A model generated the notes under the pieces. That model saw only the letters and a program-made list of their open reading frames with translations, did not search any database and was not told the origin of the DNA. Below are positions 31,303-43,710 of a stretch of 64,000 nt of DNA, one piece after another (within the stretch, counting starts at the first letter, position 1; every line of letters starts with the position of its first letter). This DNA comes from Fusobacteriales bacterium (GTDB lineage Bacteria > Fusobacteriota > Fusobacteriia > Fusobacteriales > Fusobacteriaceae): assembly GCA_020063625.1 (NCBI GenBank), contig JAICDD010000001.1, positions 62,001-126,000 of the forward strand, given 5' to 3'. The position numbers and the translations under genes were made by a program.

Positions 31303-32014
31303 TTAAAAAATTCCTCCTCATTAACTGCGTAAAATCAATTTTTATATGTAAGTGATAATTAATATATTTTTCTAATATAATAATTATTGTAATTATCTCT
31401 TTTTCATCAAATTTTAACTTATTTATTCCCTCAATGTCAACATTAAATAACTTTTTAAAATATTTTACTTGCTCTTGGTTTAATTTTATTGCGTTATAAT
31501 TATTAGAATTTGCTATTTTACCATTTATAATATCAAATATATTTCCTTTTTCTATATCAAACATAATTCCTTCATATTTTATTATATTAAATAAATACAC
31601 TGTAATCATTATATATATATTTATTAAATTTTCTTCTTTGTTTAGATATATTAAAGCTTTTTTGCTCATATTATAGAATTTTTTTATTAAATTTTCTTCT
31701 ATATTAATAGAATTTAAAACAAATAATATATAGTAAAGTAAATTAATTTTATCTAAATCCATATAGATTTTATTTAAATATTTATTTATTTCAAAAGATT
31801 TTAAGTTATATTTATTATTATTTTGATAAATACAATATTCTGCTATAACACCTAATTCTGTTGCATTTATATCTCTATTTTTACTTTTTCTTATTCCTTT
31901 TACAAATATTTCTAGTACTCCCAAATCTTTTGAAAACAATTTTACAATTCTATCAGATTCATTAACATCTGTTTTTTTTATTACTATACATTCTGTATTT
32001 ATTCTTTTTTTCAT
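31289..32014 (-). CDS. recO: DNA repair protein RecO
   Basis: TECIVIKKTDVNESDRIVKLFSKDLGVLEIFVKGIRKSKN. Confidence 0.85.
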   Translation of the reverse strand: MKKRINTECIVIKKTDVNESDRIVKLFSKDLGVLEIFVKGIRKSKNRDINATELGVIAEYCIYQNNNKYNLKSFEINKYLNKIYMDLDKINLLYYILFVLNSINIEENLIKKFYNMSKKALIYLNKEENLINIYIMITVYLFNIIKYEGIMFDIEKGNIFDIINGKIANSNNYNAIKLNQEQVKYFKKLFNVDIEGINKLKFDEKEIITIIIILEKYINYHLHIKIDFTQLMRRNFLNGVS

Positions 32015-32031
32015 TGTTTTTATTATTTTTC

Positions 32032-32553
32032 CTATTCAAATATTTTTTCATCAATACTACTATCTATTTCTATATTAAAAAATTTTATTTTTTTTATAAG
32101 AACATTTTTTTCATATATTTCAATTAATTTAGGAAATTTTATTTCTGATATTTCTGATACCTCTCTAATTAAAATACTATATCCATTATCATATTCAACT
32201 TTAACATTTATATTTTCTTCTATATTAAAATCATTTTTTATAAAATTAATATAATCTAATATAGTATCTTCTTCAATAGGCTCTTCTATATATTGGTCAA
32301 ATAAAGGATAATAAGTTTTTTTGATTTTATCATTATAAATATATTTCTCACCTTTATTTACTTCTGGGAAAGTAATTTCCTTATATAATTTATCTGGAAA
32401 TTTTACAATTAAATTATATTTTTTTACTTTTATATCTTTTTCTAAATAAGTACTTTCTTCTACAAAACTTTTAAAGCTTTTTAAATTTTTTAATTCATTA
32501 CTATAAATAAACGTACTAAAAATTATAAATAATATAAAAAATATTTTTTTCAT
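32032..32553 (-). CDS. LolA-like outer-membrane lipoprotein carrier
   Basis: Signal peptide; GEKYIYNDKIKKTYYPLFDQ; location recO-mreC. Confidence 0.55.
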   Translation of the reverse strand: MKKIFFILFIIFSTFIYSNELKNLKSFKSFVEESTYLEKDIKVKKYNLIVKFPDKLYKEITFPEVNKGEKYIYNDKIKKTYYPLFDQYIEEPIEEDTILDYINFIKNDFNIEENINVKVEYDNGYSILIREVSEISEIKFPKLIEIYEKNVLIKKIKFFNIEIDSSIDEKIFE

Positions 32554-32565
32554 AAGTATTCTCCT

Positions 32566-33360
32566 TTATTTTATGACTATAACTTCATATAATTCAAAAA
32601 TATTAAATGGAATTTTCACATAAATTGTTTTAAAAACTTCATTCTTTTTGTCTTCTACTTTTACTACATCACCTATATATATTCCTTTTTTATAAATATC
32701 GCTTATTCCTGAAGTATATACTTTGTCTCCAACTTTAATATCAATATCACTTGTTACATCTTCAATCTCTAATAGTTCTGATTTTGTTCCTTTTAATACT
32801 CCAAGTATACTGTTTTCTCCAATAATTACACTTGTATATATATTTTCTTTAGTTATCATTTCCACTACTGAGTTATTTTTATATACTTTTTTCACTTTTC
32901 CTAAAAGATTATTTTTATACAAAACAACTGAATCTTCTTTTATCCCATCATCTGACCCTTTATTTATAAAAAATTCATCATAAACACTTAATGCATCTCT
33001 AAAAGAAACATTTGCAATTAAAAAATCTTTTTTTATTTCTGTTTTTATATTTAATATTTTTTTTAATCTTTTATTTTCTTCAACAACATTTTTTAAATTA
33101 TTATTTTCTAAAATTAATTTATAATTTTCACTTTGCAATTTTTTATTTTCTTCAAGAATTAAATTTATATTTTTTATATTATCTACAGTATTTTTTGCTC
33201 CTCTAGAAACTTTATAAAAAAATATTTTAAAAGGTAATACTACTCCATTTATACTATTTTTTAATGTATTTAAAGGCATTTGAAATAATAATATAATTAT
33301 AACAAATAAAAATAAAAGTAATCTTAATCTTTTTCTTCTTTTTATGTCTTTTATTTTCAT
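32566..33360 (-). CDS. mreC: rod shape-determining protein MreC
   Basis: TM + coiled coil, FINKGSDDGIKEDSVV, GDKVYTSGISDIYKKGIYIGDV. Confidence 0.9.
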   Translation of the reverse strand: MKIKDIKRRKRLRLLLFLFVIIILLFQMPLNTLKNSINGVVLPFKIFFYKVSRGAKNTVDNIKNINLILEENKKLQSENYKLILENNNLKNVVEENKRLKKILNIKTEIKKDFLIANVSFRDALSVYDEFFINKGSDDGIKEDSVVLYKNNLLGKVKKVYKNNSVVEMITKENIYTSVIIGENSILGVLKGTKSELLEIEDVTSDIDIKVGDKVYTSGISDIYKKGIYIGDVVKVEDKKNEVFKTIYVKIPFNIFELYEVIVIK

Positions 33361-33433
33361 ATAATTTGTTCTCCCAATTTAAGTTTATAATATTATATAA
33401 TAAATAAACCCTTTTGTAAAGTTTGCCTATAAA

Positions 33434-33455
33434 AAAAGGGAGTTTCCTCCCTTTT
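33434..33455 (-). terminator. groESL terminator
   Basis: aaaagggag-tttc-ctccctttt. Confidence 0.75.
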
Positions 33456-33468
33456 AATTTCTCTATTT

Positions 33469-35121
<1,653 letters not shown>

Positions 35122-35135
35122 TTAATTAAAACAAA

Positions 35136-35405
35136 TTATTCAACTACAGCTAATATATCATCAATATTTAATAATAAATATTTTTCTTCTCCATCTTTTA
35201 TTTCAGTACCAGCATATTTTGAGTATACTACTTTATCATTTACTTTTAAATCTTCTAATTTTTCACCTTTTCCTAAAGCAATAACTTCTCCAATAGTAGG
35301 TTTTTCTTTAGATGATGAACTTGGTAAGATTAATCCACTTGCTGTTTTTTCTTCTAATTCAACAGGTTTTACTAATACTCTTTCACCTAATGGTTTAATT
35401 GTCAT
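35136..35405 (-). CDS. groES: 10 kDa co-chaperonin GroES
   Basis: [31 protein letters not shown] 35405 after aaggagggt. Confidence 0.98.
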   Translation of the reverse strand: MTIKPLGERVLVKPVELEEKTASGLILPSSSSKEKPTIGEVIALGKGEKLEDLKVNDKVVYSKYAGTEIKDGEEKYLLLNIDDILAVVE

Positions 35406-35433
35406 TTTTAAAACCCTCCTTTTCATTTTTTTA

Positions 35434-35460
35434 TTAGCACTCACTTCATAAGAGTGCTAA
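35434..35460. promoter_or_regulatory. CIRCE element (HrcA operator)
   Basis: TTAGCACTC-N9-GAGTGCTAA, perfect inverted repeat upstream of groES. Confidence 0.97.
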
Positions 35461-35594
35461 ATACTCACAACTGTATAATATTATATTTTTAATCTATTGT
35501 CAATAATTTTTTGAAAAAATTTTTAAAAATTTTATTGATTATTTTAAAGTTTTATGATAAAACAAATTGTTTATTTTAATATGGGAGGATATAT

Positions 35595-36716
35595 ATGAAA
35601 TTAAATGAAAAAATTTTAAACTTTTCAAAATCTCAAGAAGATGCATTTTTTGTGTTTGATACTAGTATTATTGAAGAAAATTATCATTTATTAAAAGATA
35701 ATATTAATCATTCAAAAATATATTATGCTGTAAAGGCTAATTCTCATGAACGAATAATTAAAACATTAGTATCATTAAATTCTTGTTTTGATGTAGCATC
35801 AATTGGAGAATTAGATTTAGTACTAAAACTTGGTGCATCTGCTGAAAATATTAGTTATGGAAATACAATAAAAAAAGAAAAACATATAAAATATGCATAT
35901 GATAAGGGAGTTCGTTTATTTGTTGCTGATGAATTTGCTGAAGTCGAAAAAATAAGTCGAGTTGCTCCAAATTCTAAATTATTTATAAGAATTGAAATGA
36001 GTGATTCTGATTCTGATTGGCCTCTTACAAAAAAATTTGGTACTAATATTGAAAAAGCAAAAGATTTATTAAGATATGCAAAAAAATTAAACCTTATTCC
36101 TTATGGTATATCTTTTCATGTAGGTTCTCAATGTTATGATAAATATATGTGGAAAAAAGCTTTACTTGAAGTTTTTGATATATTTGAAACTTTAAAGCAT
36201 GAAGAAATTTTTTTAAGTTTTATAAATACTGGTGGAGGAATGCCTGTACAACATCTTAGAGAAATACCAGAAATAAAAGATATTTGTGATATAATAAATG
36301 AAACTATTAATGAATATTTTTCTGATTATCCAAATCTTGTGGTAGCTGTTGAACCAGGTCGTTCTATGGTTGGAAATAGTGCTATTTTATGTAGCAATGT
36401 TGTATTAGTTTCTCAAAAAGAAAAAAATGACTGGGTTTATATCGATACTGGAATTTTTCATTCTTTAATGGAAGCTATAGAAGGTTTTCAATATGAAGTT
36501 GTTTGTCCTTTTAATAAAAGAAAAAATAAACTCTATACATTATCTGGTCCTACTTGTGATAGTGTAGATACACTTTATGATGAGATACATTTACCTGATG
36601 ACATAAAAATAAATGATAAAATATTTTTTATTAATGCAGGTGCATACACTACTGGATATGCAAGTAAATTTAATGGTATCTTACCACCAAAAATATTTTT
36701 TATTGATGAGATATAA
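35595..36716 (+). CDS. fold-type III PLP ornithine/lysine-type decarboxylase
   Basis: YYAVKANSHERIIKTL, FDVASIGELDLVL, SFHVGSQ, EPGRSMVG, GPTCDSVD. Confidence 0.92.
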   Translation: MKLNEKILNFSKSQEDAFFVFDTSIIEENYHLLKDNINHSKIYYAVKANSHERIIKTLVSLNSCFDVASIGELDLVLKLGASAENISYGNTIKKEKHIKYAYDKGVRLFVADEFAEVEKISRVAPNSKLFIRIEMSDSDSDWPLTKKFGTNIEKAKDLLRYAKKLNLIPYGISFHVGSQCYDKYMWKKALLEVFDIFETLKHEEIFLSFINTGGGMPVQHLREIPEIKDICDIINETINEYFSDYPNLVVAVEPGRSMVGNSAILCSNVVLVSQKEKNDWVYIDTGIFHSLMEAIEGFQYEVVCPFNKRKNKLYTLSGPTCDSVDTLYDEIHLPDDIKINDKIFFINAGAYTTGYASKFNGILPPKIFFIDEI

Positions 36717-36743
36717 AAAGACCTCAAATTTTGAGGTCTTTTT
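36715..36743. terminator. bidirectional terminator
   Basis: aaaaagacctcaaattttgaggtcttttt. Confidence 0.85.
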
Positions 36744-36751
36744 ATTTTAAA

Positions 36752-37021
36752 TTAGTTATTTTTTTTAGCTTCTTCGAATTTAGCCCATACACCAGATTTA
36801 ACTAAAATATTTTTTACAGTTCTTGTAGGTTGTGCTCCATTTTTTAAAAATCTAATGATTTCTTCTTCATTTAAAACAACTCCATTTTCTTCAACTAATG
36901 GATTATAAGAACCTAAATAAGCGATAGCTTTACCATCTCTTTTAGTTAAAGCTTCCATAGCAGCGATTCTGTAAAAAGGTGCTTTTTTTCTTCCTAATCT
37001 AGTTAATCTTAATTTTACCAT
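36752..37021 (-). CDS. rpsP: 30S ribosomal protein S16
   Basis: MVKLRLTRLGRKKAPFYRIAAMEA. Confidence 0.98.
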   Translation of the reverse strand: MVKLRLTRLGRKKAPFYRIAAMEALTKRDGKAIAYLGSYNPLVEENGVVLNEEEIIRFLKNGAQPTRTVKNILVKSGVWAKFEEAKKNN

Positions 37022-37064
37022 TCTGTTTATCTCTCCTTTATTCTTATTTATTTATTATATTTAT

Positions 37065-38387
37065 TTAAAAAGGAAATTTCATACCAGGAATTTTTGGCAT
37101 GTTTCCTCCACTAAACATTTTCATCATTTTTTTCATTTGTTCAAATTGTTGAAGTAACTTATTTACTTCATGAACATTTGTTCCACTTCCCTTTGCAATT
37201 CTTTTCTTTCTACTAGCATTAATAATTTTTGGTTTACTTCTTTCTTCTTTTGTCATTGATTGAATTATAGCCTCTACTTTTTTCATCTCTTTTTCAGCAG
37301 GTGCTAAATCTCCAAGTTGATTTGCTCCGGGAATCATTTTTAATAAATTAGTAATTGGTCCTAATTTTTTTATATTTTGTAATTGTTTTAAAAAATCTTC
37401 TAAATCAAACTCTTGTTTTTTTATTTTTTCTTCAAGTCTTTTAGCTTCATCTTCATCGATAGCTTCTTGAGCTTTTTCTACTAGAGATACTACATCTCCC
37501 ATACCTAATATTCTTGAAGCTAATCTATCTGGATGAAAAAGTTCTATATCTTCTAACTTTTCTCCAACTCCAATAAATTTAATTGGTTTTCCTGATACTG
37601 CTTTTATTGATAAAGCAGCTCCTCCTCTAGCATCTCCATCTAATTTTGTTACAACTACACCATCTATATTAAGTGTTTCATTAAATTTTGAAGCTACATT
37701 TACCGCATCTTGACCAGTCATAGCATCTACAACTAGTAAAATTTCTTGAGGTCTTGCTATTTTTTTTATTTCTTTTAATTCATCCATTAAATTTTCATCT
37801 ATATGAAGTCTTCCTGCAGTATCTAATATAACATAAGTTGCATATTCTTCTTTTGCTTTAGCTATTCCTTCTTCACATATATTTACAGCATCTTGGCTTC
37901 CCTCTATAGTAAAAACTCCTACTCCTATACTTTCACCAAGAACTTGAAGTTGTTTCATAGCAGCAGGTCTATATATATCTGCTCCTACTAAATAAGGTTT
38001 TTCACCTTTTTTCTTTAAAAACTTTGCTAATTTTGCTGCAAAAGTTGTTTTTCCTGCTCCTTGAAGTCCTGCAAGCATTATTATTGTAGGTGGTTTATTT
38101 GCTTTTGTTAGTCTTGCATTTGTTCCACCTAATAGTTCTACTAATTCGTCATGAACTATTTTTATAAATTGCTGTGCTGGATTAATTCCTTTTAATACAG
38201 TTTCTCCAACAGCCTTTTCTTTTACTTTTGCTACAAATTCTTTTACTACTTTATAGTTTACATCTGCTTCTAATAAAGCAAGTCTAACTTCTTTTAATGC
38301 ATCTTTTATATTATTTTCGTTAAGTACTCCATTTCCACGTACTTTTTTAAATATTTCTTGAAATCTATTTCCTAAATTATCAAGCAT
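37065..38387 (-). CDS. ffh: signal recognition particle protein Ffh
   Basis: GLQGAGKTTFAAKLA, DTAGRLHID, KLDGDARGGAALS. Confidence 0.98.
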   Translation of the reverse strand: MLDNLGNRFQEIFKKVRGNGVLNENNIKDALKEVRLALLEADVNYKVVKEFVAKVKEKAVGETVLKGINPAQQFIKIVHDELVELLGGTNARLTKANKPPTIIMLAGLQGAGKTTFAAKLAKFLKKKGEKPYLVGADIYRPAAMKQLQVLGESIGVGVFTIEGSQDAVNICEEGIAKAKEEYATYVILDTAGRLHIDENLMDELKEIKKIARPQEILLVVDAMTGQDAVNVASKFNETLNIDGVVVTKLDGDARGGAALSIKAVSGKPIKFIGVGEKLEDIELFHPDRLASRILGMGDVVSLVEKAQEAIDEDEAKRLEEKIKKQEFDLEDFLKQLQNIKKLGPITNLLKMIPGANQLGDLAPAEKEMKKVEAIIQSMTKEERSKPKIINASRKKRIAKGSGTNVHEVNKLLQQFEQMKKMMKMFSGGNMPKIPGMKFPF

Positions 38388-38400
38388 TAAAACACCTCTT

Positions 38401-38718
38401 TTATTGAGCTTCTAATAGTTCTATAATTTCCTTTATCTCATCTATTTTATATTTCTTTTCTATTTCCCTTAGCATCTTTAAAAGCTTTTTATCTCTACTA
38501 AAAATACCTAATTTTTCTTCATAATCTTCAAGTATTTTTATTCCTCGTTTTATATTATCATATACAGCTTGTCTACTTACATTATATTCTTTAGCAATTT
38601 CAGATAAAGAATAATCTTCTTCAAAATGTTTTATCATATATTCTTTTTGTCTATTACTCAATAAATTTTTATAATAACTAAGTAATAAAGAAGTTTCCAT
38701 AAACTCTTTTAATTCCAT
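38401..38718 (-). CDS. ylxM: YlxM-family HTH protein
   Basis: LLSNRQKEYMIKHFEEDYSLSEIAKEYNVSRQAVYDNIKRG; upstream of ffh. Confidence 0.92.
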   Translation of the reverse strand: MELKEFMETSLLLSYYKNLLSNRQKEYMIKHFEEDYSLSEIAKEYNVSRQAVYDNIKRGIKILEDYEEKLGIFSRDKKLLKMLREIEKKYKIDEIKEIIELLEAQ

Positions 38719-38777
38719 TTTTTGCTCCTATATTATAATATTTTTACTTTTTTTTGTCAAGTGTTTTTTCTTTACAA

Positions 38778-39452
38778 CTAACTTAATTTTTCTATTTCTA
38801 TATACTTAGTTTTTATACCTTTTTTTGTAAAAAGTTCTTCAAATTCAGTTCTAATATTTTCTATTCCTTTTTCATCATTATGTAAATCATCTGTATGATA
38901 AATAACTTTATATCCATCTACAGACTTTAATAATTCTAAAGTATCTTTATAATATCCTTCATGGTCTGTTTTAAAAAATAGTTTTCCACCTTTTATCATT
39001 ATTTTATCTATTATATCTGTAAATAATGTTTTTTGTATAATTCTATTTTTTTCTCTCCCATCCCATGGGTCTGGAAAATTAATATACATTCCTGATATTT
39101 CGTTTTCACCAATAAACTCTGGTATTTCTTGTCCCCATCTACGTATAAACAATATATTGTTTAAATCTCTTTTTTCAGCTTTTCTAGCTGATAATACTAA
39201 TCTTTTAAATTTTAATTCTAACCCTATAAAATTTTTATCTCTATATTTTTCTGCATTTCTTACAGTAAAATTACCATTACCACTTCCTATTTCTAAATAT
39301 ATAGGGTTTTCATTACCAAAATATTCTTGCCATTTATTTTTTCTATTATTAATTTCGTTTTTATCAAACATTATATATCTTGGATAATCCTTCATTTTTT
39401 CCATATATGGATTGTAGTTTTTTTTAGGATTATCAAAAAAATTTTGCCACAT
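38778..39452 (-). CDS. trmB: tRNA (guanine-N7-)-methyltransferase
   Basis: LEIGSGNGNFTVRNA, NFIGLELKFKRL, NFPDPWDGREKNRI; ATG 39452 after ggaggaat. Confidence 0.94.
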   Translation of the reverse strand: MWQNFFDNPKKNYNPYMEKMKDYPRYIMFDKNEINNRKNKWQEYFGNENPIYLEIGSGNGNFTVRNAEKYRDKNFIGLELKFKRLVLSARKAEKRDLNNILFIRRWGQEIPEFIGENEISGMYINFPDPWDGREKNRIIQKTLFTDIIDKIMIKGGKLFFKTDHEGYYKDTLELLKSVDGYKVIYHTDDLHNDEKGIENIRTEFEELFTKKGIKTKYIEIEKLS

Positions 39453-39536
39453 TATATTCCTCCAAATTATATTACACAATAAATTTCTTGACCTATATTT
39501 TATTAAAATTCTATTATTTTGTCAAGGATTCTATCT

Positions 39537-40733
39537 TTACTTAAATGTTAAATTAAAAATTTCATTAACTGCATTTACATTTTCTTTGAAAAATTTTTCT
39601 ATTTTTTCTCTAACATCTTTTTCATTTTGATTTTCTATATTATTTATACTTTCCAAAAACTCTTTTTCAGATTCTACTTTATATCCTATATCATAGTCTA
39701 ATATTTTTTCAGATATATATTTTACATTTTGTAAATATTTCCCAAATATTGGAGTTTTATTATAGCCAAGTGGCTCTAACAAACTATGCCCTCCAATATT
39801 TACCAAAGTTCCTCCTACAAAACTAATATCACTAAGAGCATAAAATTTTCTAAGAACTCCCATTTTGTCTACTATCACTATATCTACATCTTTATTCTCT
39901 TTTTTACTATATAAACTATATTTCCTATTTTTTAATAACTCTTCAATCTCTTTTACTCTCTCAAGATGTCTTGGCACAATAAATAAAATTGTATTTTCTA
40001 ATTTATCAAATATTTTTAATAAAATTTCTTCTTCTCCATCTCTAGTACTTCCTGCAACAAATATTTTTCTATTTTCTATTTTATACATATTTTTTATTTC
40101 ATTTAATTCTTCTTCACTATATTTCTCTAATTCTATATTAAATTTTAAATTTCCTGTACTCACTACTTTCTCATCTTTTGCTCCTAATTTAATAATTCTT
40201 TCTTTATCTATCTCACTTTGCATACAGAATAGTTCAATTTTATTAAATATTTTTTTTAAAATAAATTTAAATTTTAAATATGTTTTAAATGATTTATCTG
40301 ATATTCTTCCATTTATTAAATATATTTTTATATTATTTTTATGTGCAATATCAATAAAATTTTTCCATATTTCTGTTTCTATTAAAAATATTTTTGTTAT
40401 TTTTATTTTTTTAAATATTTTATTTAGTATAAATGGATTATCTAAAGGAAAATATTCTATTTTTATTCTACTATCTGTATATTTTTTTTTAGCATTTTCA
40501 TATCCTGTATCAGTAATAACTGTTAAAAGTATATTTTTATTTGTATTATCTAGTATTTTATTTATAAATGGTTTTATTAAATTTGTTTCACCAACAGATG
40601 CACAATGTATCCAAATATATTCTAAATCTTCTTCAAAAAATTTAAAATTAAATCTTTTTAAAAGAAATTTTCTATTTTTTTTAGAAATCATTCCTATTCC
40701 ATATACTAACATTAGAAAAAAATTATATATCAT
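39537..40733 (-). CDS. kdtA: 3-deoxy-D-manno-octulosonic acid transferase
   Basis: IWIHCASVGETN, FVAGSTRDGEEE, VPRHLERV, FVGGTLVNIGGHSLLEPLGYNKTPIFG. Confidence 0.94.
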   Translation of the reverse strand: MIYNFFLMLVYGIGMISKKNRKFLLKRFNFKFFEEDLEYIWIHCASVGETNLIKPFINKILDNTNKNILLTVITDTGYENAKKKYTDSRIKIEYFPLDNPFILNKIFKKIKITKIFLIETEIWKNFIDIAHKNNIKIYLINGRISDKSFKTYLKFKFILKKIFNKIELFCMQSEIDKERIIKLGAKDEKVVSTGNLKFNIELEKYSEEELNEIKNMYKIENRKIFVAGSTRDGEEEILLKIFDKLENTILFIVPRHLERVKEIEELLKNRKYSLYSKKENKDVDIVIVDKMGVLRKFYALSDISFVGGTLVNIGGHSLLEPLGYNKTPIFGKYLQNVKYISEKILDYDIGYKVESEKEFLESINNIENQNEKDVREKIEKFFKENVNAVNEIFNLTFK

Positions 40734-41590
40734 TTTTCCTCCACTTTATTAATATTTAATATTAATATCGCTAAAAAAATAAGTGTTCCACCAAAAAAAA
40801 TTGTAAAATTATTTGGTTCATTTAAGAAAAGTATTCCTATTATAGACGCAATAAATATTCGTGTTGCTGAAAGTACACTTCCTTCTACTGCTGATACATA
40901 TTTATACCCTTTAGTTATTGTGTATTGACCTAAAAATGACAATACACCCATTATTATTAGTAAAATAAACTCATTTATATTTGGCATTTTAAACATATAA
41001 AAAAACATTACTAGTGTAACAACAGTTCCTGTATTCATTAAATAAAAAAGTATTGTACTTGGTTTATCTGTAAGTCTTGCTGCTCTTAATGATACTATTG
41101 CAAGTCCCGCTACAACTCCCATTAAAATCCCAAATATATCTGCTATATCAAAACTATTTAATTTTATCCCTGATATAAGATATGTCCCATAAAAAGCTAA
41201 AATTACTGCAAACATTTTTTTTATATTAAAAGTTTCATTTTTTAAAAATATTGGAGCAAATATAGCAACAAATATAGGATATGTCATATTATATATATTT
41301 GCTTTTGTTGTAGTTGTTAGTTGTATTGTTACAAAAAATAATATTACTGCAAATGTATTTAAAAATGCTCTTGCAAATACAGCTTTTTTATTAACTGGTT
41401 TTATATCTTGTTTATATCTTATTTTATTTGTCCATACAATAATCATTCCTATTAAAAACCTAAAAAAAGATACCTCTACTCCTGGAATATTCCCATTTTT
41501 TGTTATAAGTTTTACTGAAACTGACATTAAATAAAAAAATATTACTGAAAGTAAAATATATCCGTATCCTTTTAATTTATCAAAATTCAT
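40730..41590 (-). CDS. DMT/EamA-family transporter
   Basis: Ten TM segments, two EamA repeats. Confidence 0.88.
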   Translation of the reverse strand: MNFDKLKGYGYILLSVIFFYLMSVSVKLITKNGNIPGVEVSFFRFLIGMIIVWTNKIRYKQDIKPVNKKAVFARAFLNTFAVILFFVTIQLTTTTKANIYNMTYPIFVAIFAPIFLKNETFNIKKMFAVILAFYGTYLISGIKLNSFDIADIFGILMGVVAGLAIVSLRAARLTDKPSTILFYLMNTGTVVTLVMFFYMFKMPNINEFILLIIMGVLSFLGQYTITKGYKYVSAVEGSVLSATRIFIASIIGILFLNEPNNFTIFFGGTLIFLAILILNINKVEEK

Positions 41591-41616
41591 TTTTTTCTCC
41601 TAACTATAAAAAAATT

Positions 41617-41645
41617 GAGATTCAAAAGTTTTACCTTTGAATCTC
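41617..41645. terminator. terminator after HU gene
   Basis: gagattcaaaag-ttttac-ctttgaatctc. Confidence 0.7.
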
Positions 41646-41654
41646 TATAAATCA

Positions 41655-41930
41655 TTATTTTTCTACTTTTTCTGCTAATTTTTTACCAACTTTAAATTTA
41701 ACTACTTTTCTTGCTGGTATTGTCATTGCTTCCCCTGTTTGAGGATTTCTTCCTATTCTTTCTTTTGTTTGTTTTACTTCAAATGTTCCCCAACCAACAA
41801 ATTGAACAGCTCCTTTATCTATTAAGGCAGTTTGTACAGCTTCTAAAAATCCTTCTACTTGTTTTGTAGCTTCTTTTTTCCCTAATTCTGCATTTTTCGC
41901 GTAGATTTCAATAAGTTCTTTTTTAGTCAT
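41655..41930 (-). CDS. hup: HU-family DNA-binding protein
   Basis: VQFVGWGTFEVKQTKERIGRNPQTGEAMTIPARKVVKFKVGKKL. Confidence 0.97.
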   Translation of the reverse strand: MTKKELIEIYAKNAELGKKEATKQVEGFLEAVQTALIDKGAVQFVGWGTFEVKQTKERIGRNPQTGEAMTIPARKVVKFKVGKKLAEKVEK

Positions 41931-42000
41931 CTTTTTCCTCCTTAAGTCTTTGTCACAGTTTCTTATTATACTTATTTTTTTTATTTTGTAAAGCTTTTTT

Positions 42001-43023
42001 TTATTCTAGCACCTCATCAATACTTACAATTTTAATATTTTCTTTCTCTATTTCATCAATACTTTCTTTTATTGCTTTAGCTACATTTGGATGATAATGT
42101 GCTATAAAAGCTCCTTTTTTTCTTTGTTTTGTTATTTCTATAGCTTTTTTTATCTCTTTTTTTATAGCTTCCACATCTTTATTATTATCTAAAAAATGCA
42201 TACAATAATTTGTTTTAATCCCCATTTCTTTAGCTAATTCATACCCTTTTGATTTTGCTGTGGTCCTACTATCAAAATAAAATAATCCTTTTGATTTTGC
42301 TTCGTTTAATACTACTTCCATTTTTTCACTTGAAGTTGTAAATACTGAGCCCATATGATTATTAAATCCTGATACTTCTCCTACATTTTCAAATGCTTCA
42401 TCAAATTTTTCTTTTATTAATTCATTACTCATATTTTTATATATAAGTCCTTTAGTATTATCATTAAGCTTTTCTAATGACCCTTCCATAGGCATATGTA
42501 AAATCGTCTCATACCCTAATTCTTTAAGTTTTTCATTTGATTCTTTTGATTTTGATAAAAAAGGTATTATTGCAAAAGTTAAAGGTCTATTTATGCTTTT
42601 AAAATCATCTATATATCTTAAATGATTACCTACATCATCTATAACTATTGCCATTTTTATTCTTTCTAAGATATTAGTATTAATAAGTATTTTTTTCTCA
42701 TTTTTACTATTTATAAATGTTATTTGTTTATCTTTTTTATCTATTTTAAATATATTTGAATGTAATACTTCATTAAACTTTTCTTCATTATCATCATAAA
42801 ATTCTATATCAAATTCTAATTTATCTATTTCTGTTATTCTTTTTATTTGTATTAAATTATTTTTTTCTAGAAATGATAAACTTGATTTGATATTTTCAAT
42901 TTCTTTATTTTCTAATGTTATTCTCTCTTTTTCTTTTTTCATTACATTATAATTATACATAAAAAAAGATAGCAATAAAAAGAATAGAATACTCCCTAGA
43001 ATATAAATTTTCTTTTTCCCCAT
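42001..43023 (-). CDS. divergent polysaccharide deacetylase family protein
   Basis: MAIVIDDVGNHL, PLTFAIIPFLSKSKES, ILHMPMEG, NNHMGS. Confidence 0.85.
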   Translation of the reverse strand: MGKKKIYILGSILFFLLLSFFMYNYNVMKKEKERITLENKEIENIKSSLSFLEKNNLIQIKRITEIDKLEFDIEFYDDNEEKFNEVLHSNIFKIDKKDKQITFINSKNEKKILINTNILERIKMAIVIDDVGNHLRYIDDFKSINRPLTFAIIPFLSKSKESNEKLKELGYETILHMPMEGSLEKLNDNTKGLIYKNMSNELIKEKFDEAFENVGEVSGFNNHMGSVFTTSSEKMEVVLNEAKSKGLFYFDSRTTAKSKGYELAKEMGIKTNYCMHFLDNNKDVEAIKKEIKKAIEITKQRKKGAFIAHYHPNVAKAIKESIDEIEKENIKIVSIDEVLE

Positions 43024-43035
43024 AGTTTCACCTCA

Positions 43036-43689
43036 TTAAAGTTTCATATATGACAATATTTTTTCTACTACTTCGTCTATAGTTAATCTACTTGTATCTA
43101 GTTCTATTGCATCTTCTGCTTTTTTTAATGGACTCTCTTCTCTTTCACTATCCAGTTTATCTCTTTTTATTATTTCATTTAAAGTTTCATTATAATCTGC
43201 TTTTATTCCTTTAGATTCATAATCTTTTACTCTTCTACTTGCTCTTTCTTCTGGAGAAGCAATTAAAAATATTTTTAATTCTGCATCTGGAAAAACTACT
43301 GTTCCTATATCTCTTCCATCGATTACTATTTTTTTCCCTTTAGATATTTTTCTTTGTATATCTACTAATTTTTCTCTAATTATTTTCACAGCTGCATATT
43401 TAGATACATTCGAAGTAACTTCTTTTGTTCTAATTTCAAAGCTAACATCTCTATTATCTAAAAAGAATTTATCCTCTTTTATATCAAAATTAGTCTCTTC
43501 TAATAATTCTTTTATTTTTTCAATATCTTCTGCTTGAATATTATTTTTTAAACATTTATATGTAATCATTCTATACATTGCACCAGTATCAAGATAAACA
43601 AACCCATCTAATTTTTTAGCAAGTAATTTTGATACAGTACTTTTTCCACTTCCTGCAGGTCCATCTATTGCTAATACATATCTTTCCAA
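43036..43689 (-). CDS. cmk: cytidylate kinase
   Basis: LAIDGPAGSGKSTVSKLLA, YLDTGAMYR, IDGRDIGTVVFPDAELK. Confidence 0.97.
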   Translation of the reverse strand: MERYVLAIDGPAGSGKSTVSKLLAKKLDGFVYLDTGAMYRMITYKCLKNNIQAEDIEKIKELLEETNFDIKEDKFFLDNRDVSFEIRTKEVTSNVSKYAAVKIIREKLVDIQRKISKGKKIVIDGRDIGTVVFPDAELKIFLIASPEERASRRVKDYESKGIKADYNETLNEIIKRDKLDSEREESPLKKAEDAIELDTSRLTIDEVVEKILSYMKL

Positions 43690-43710
43690 ATCTTTTACAT
43701 CCTTTCTTTA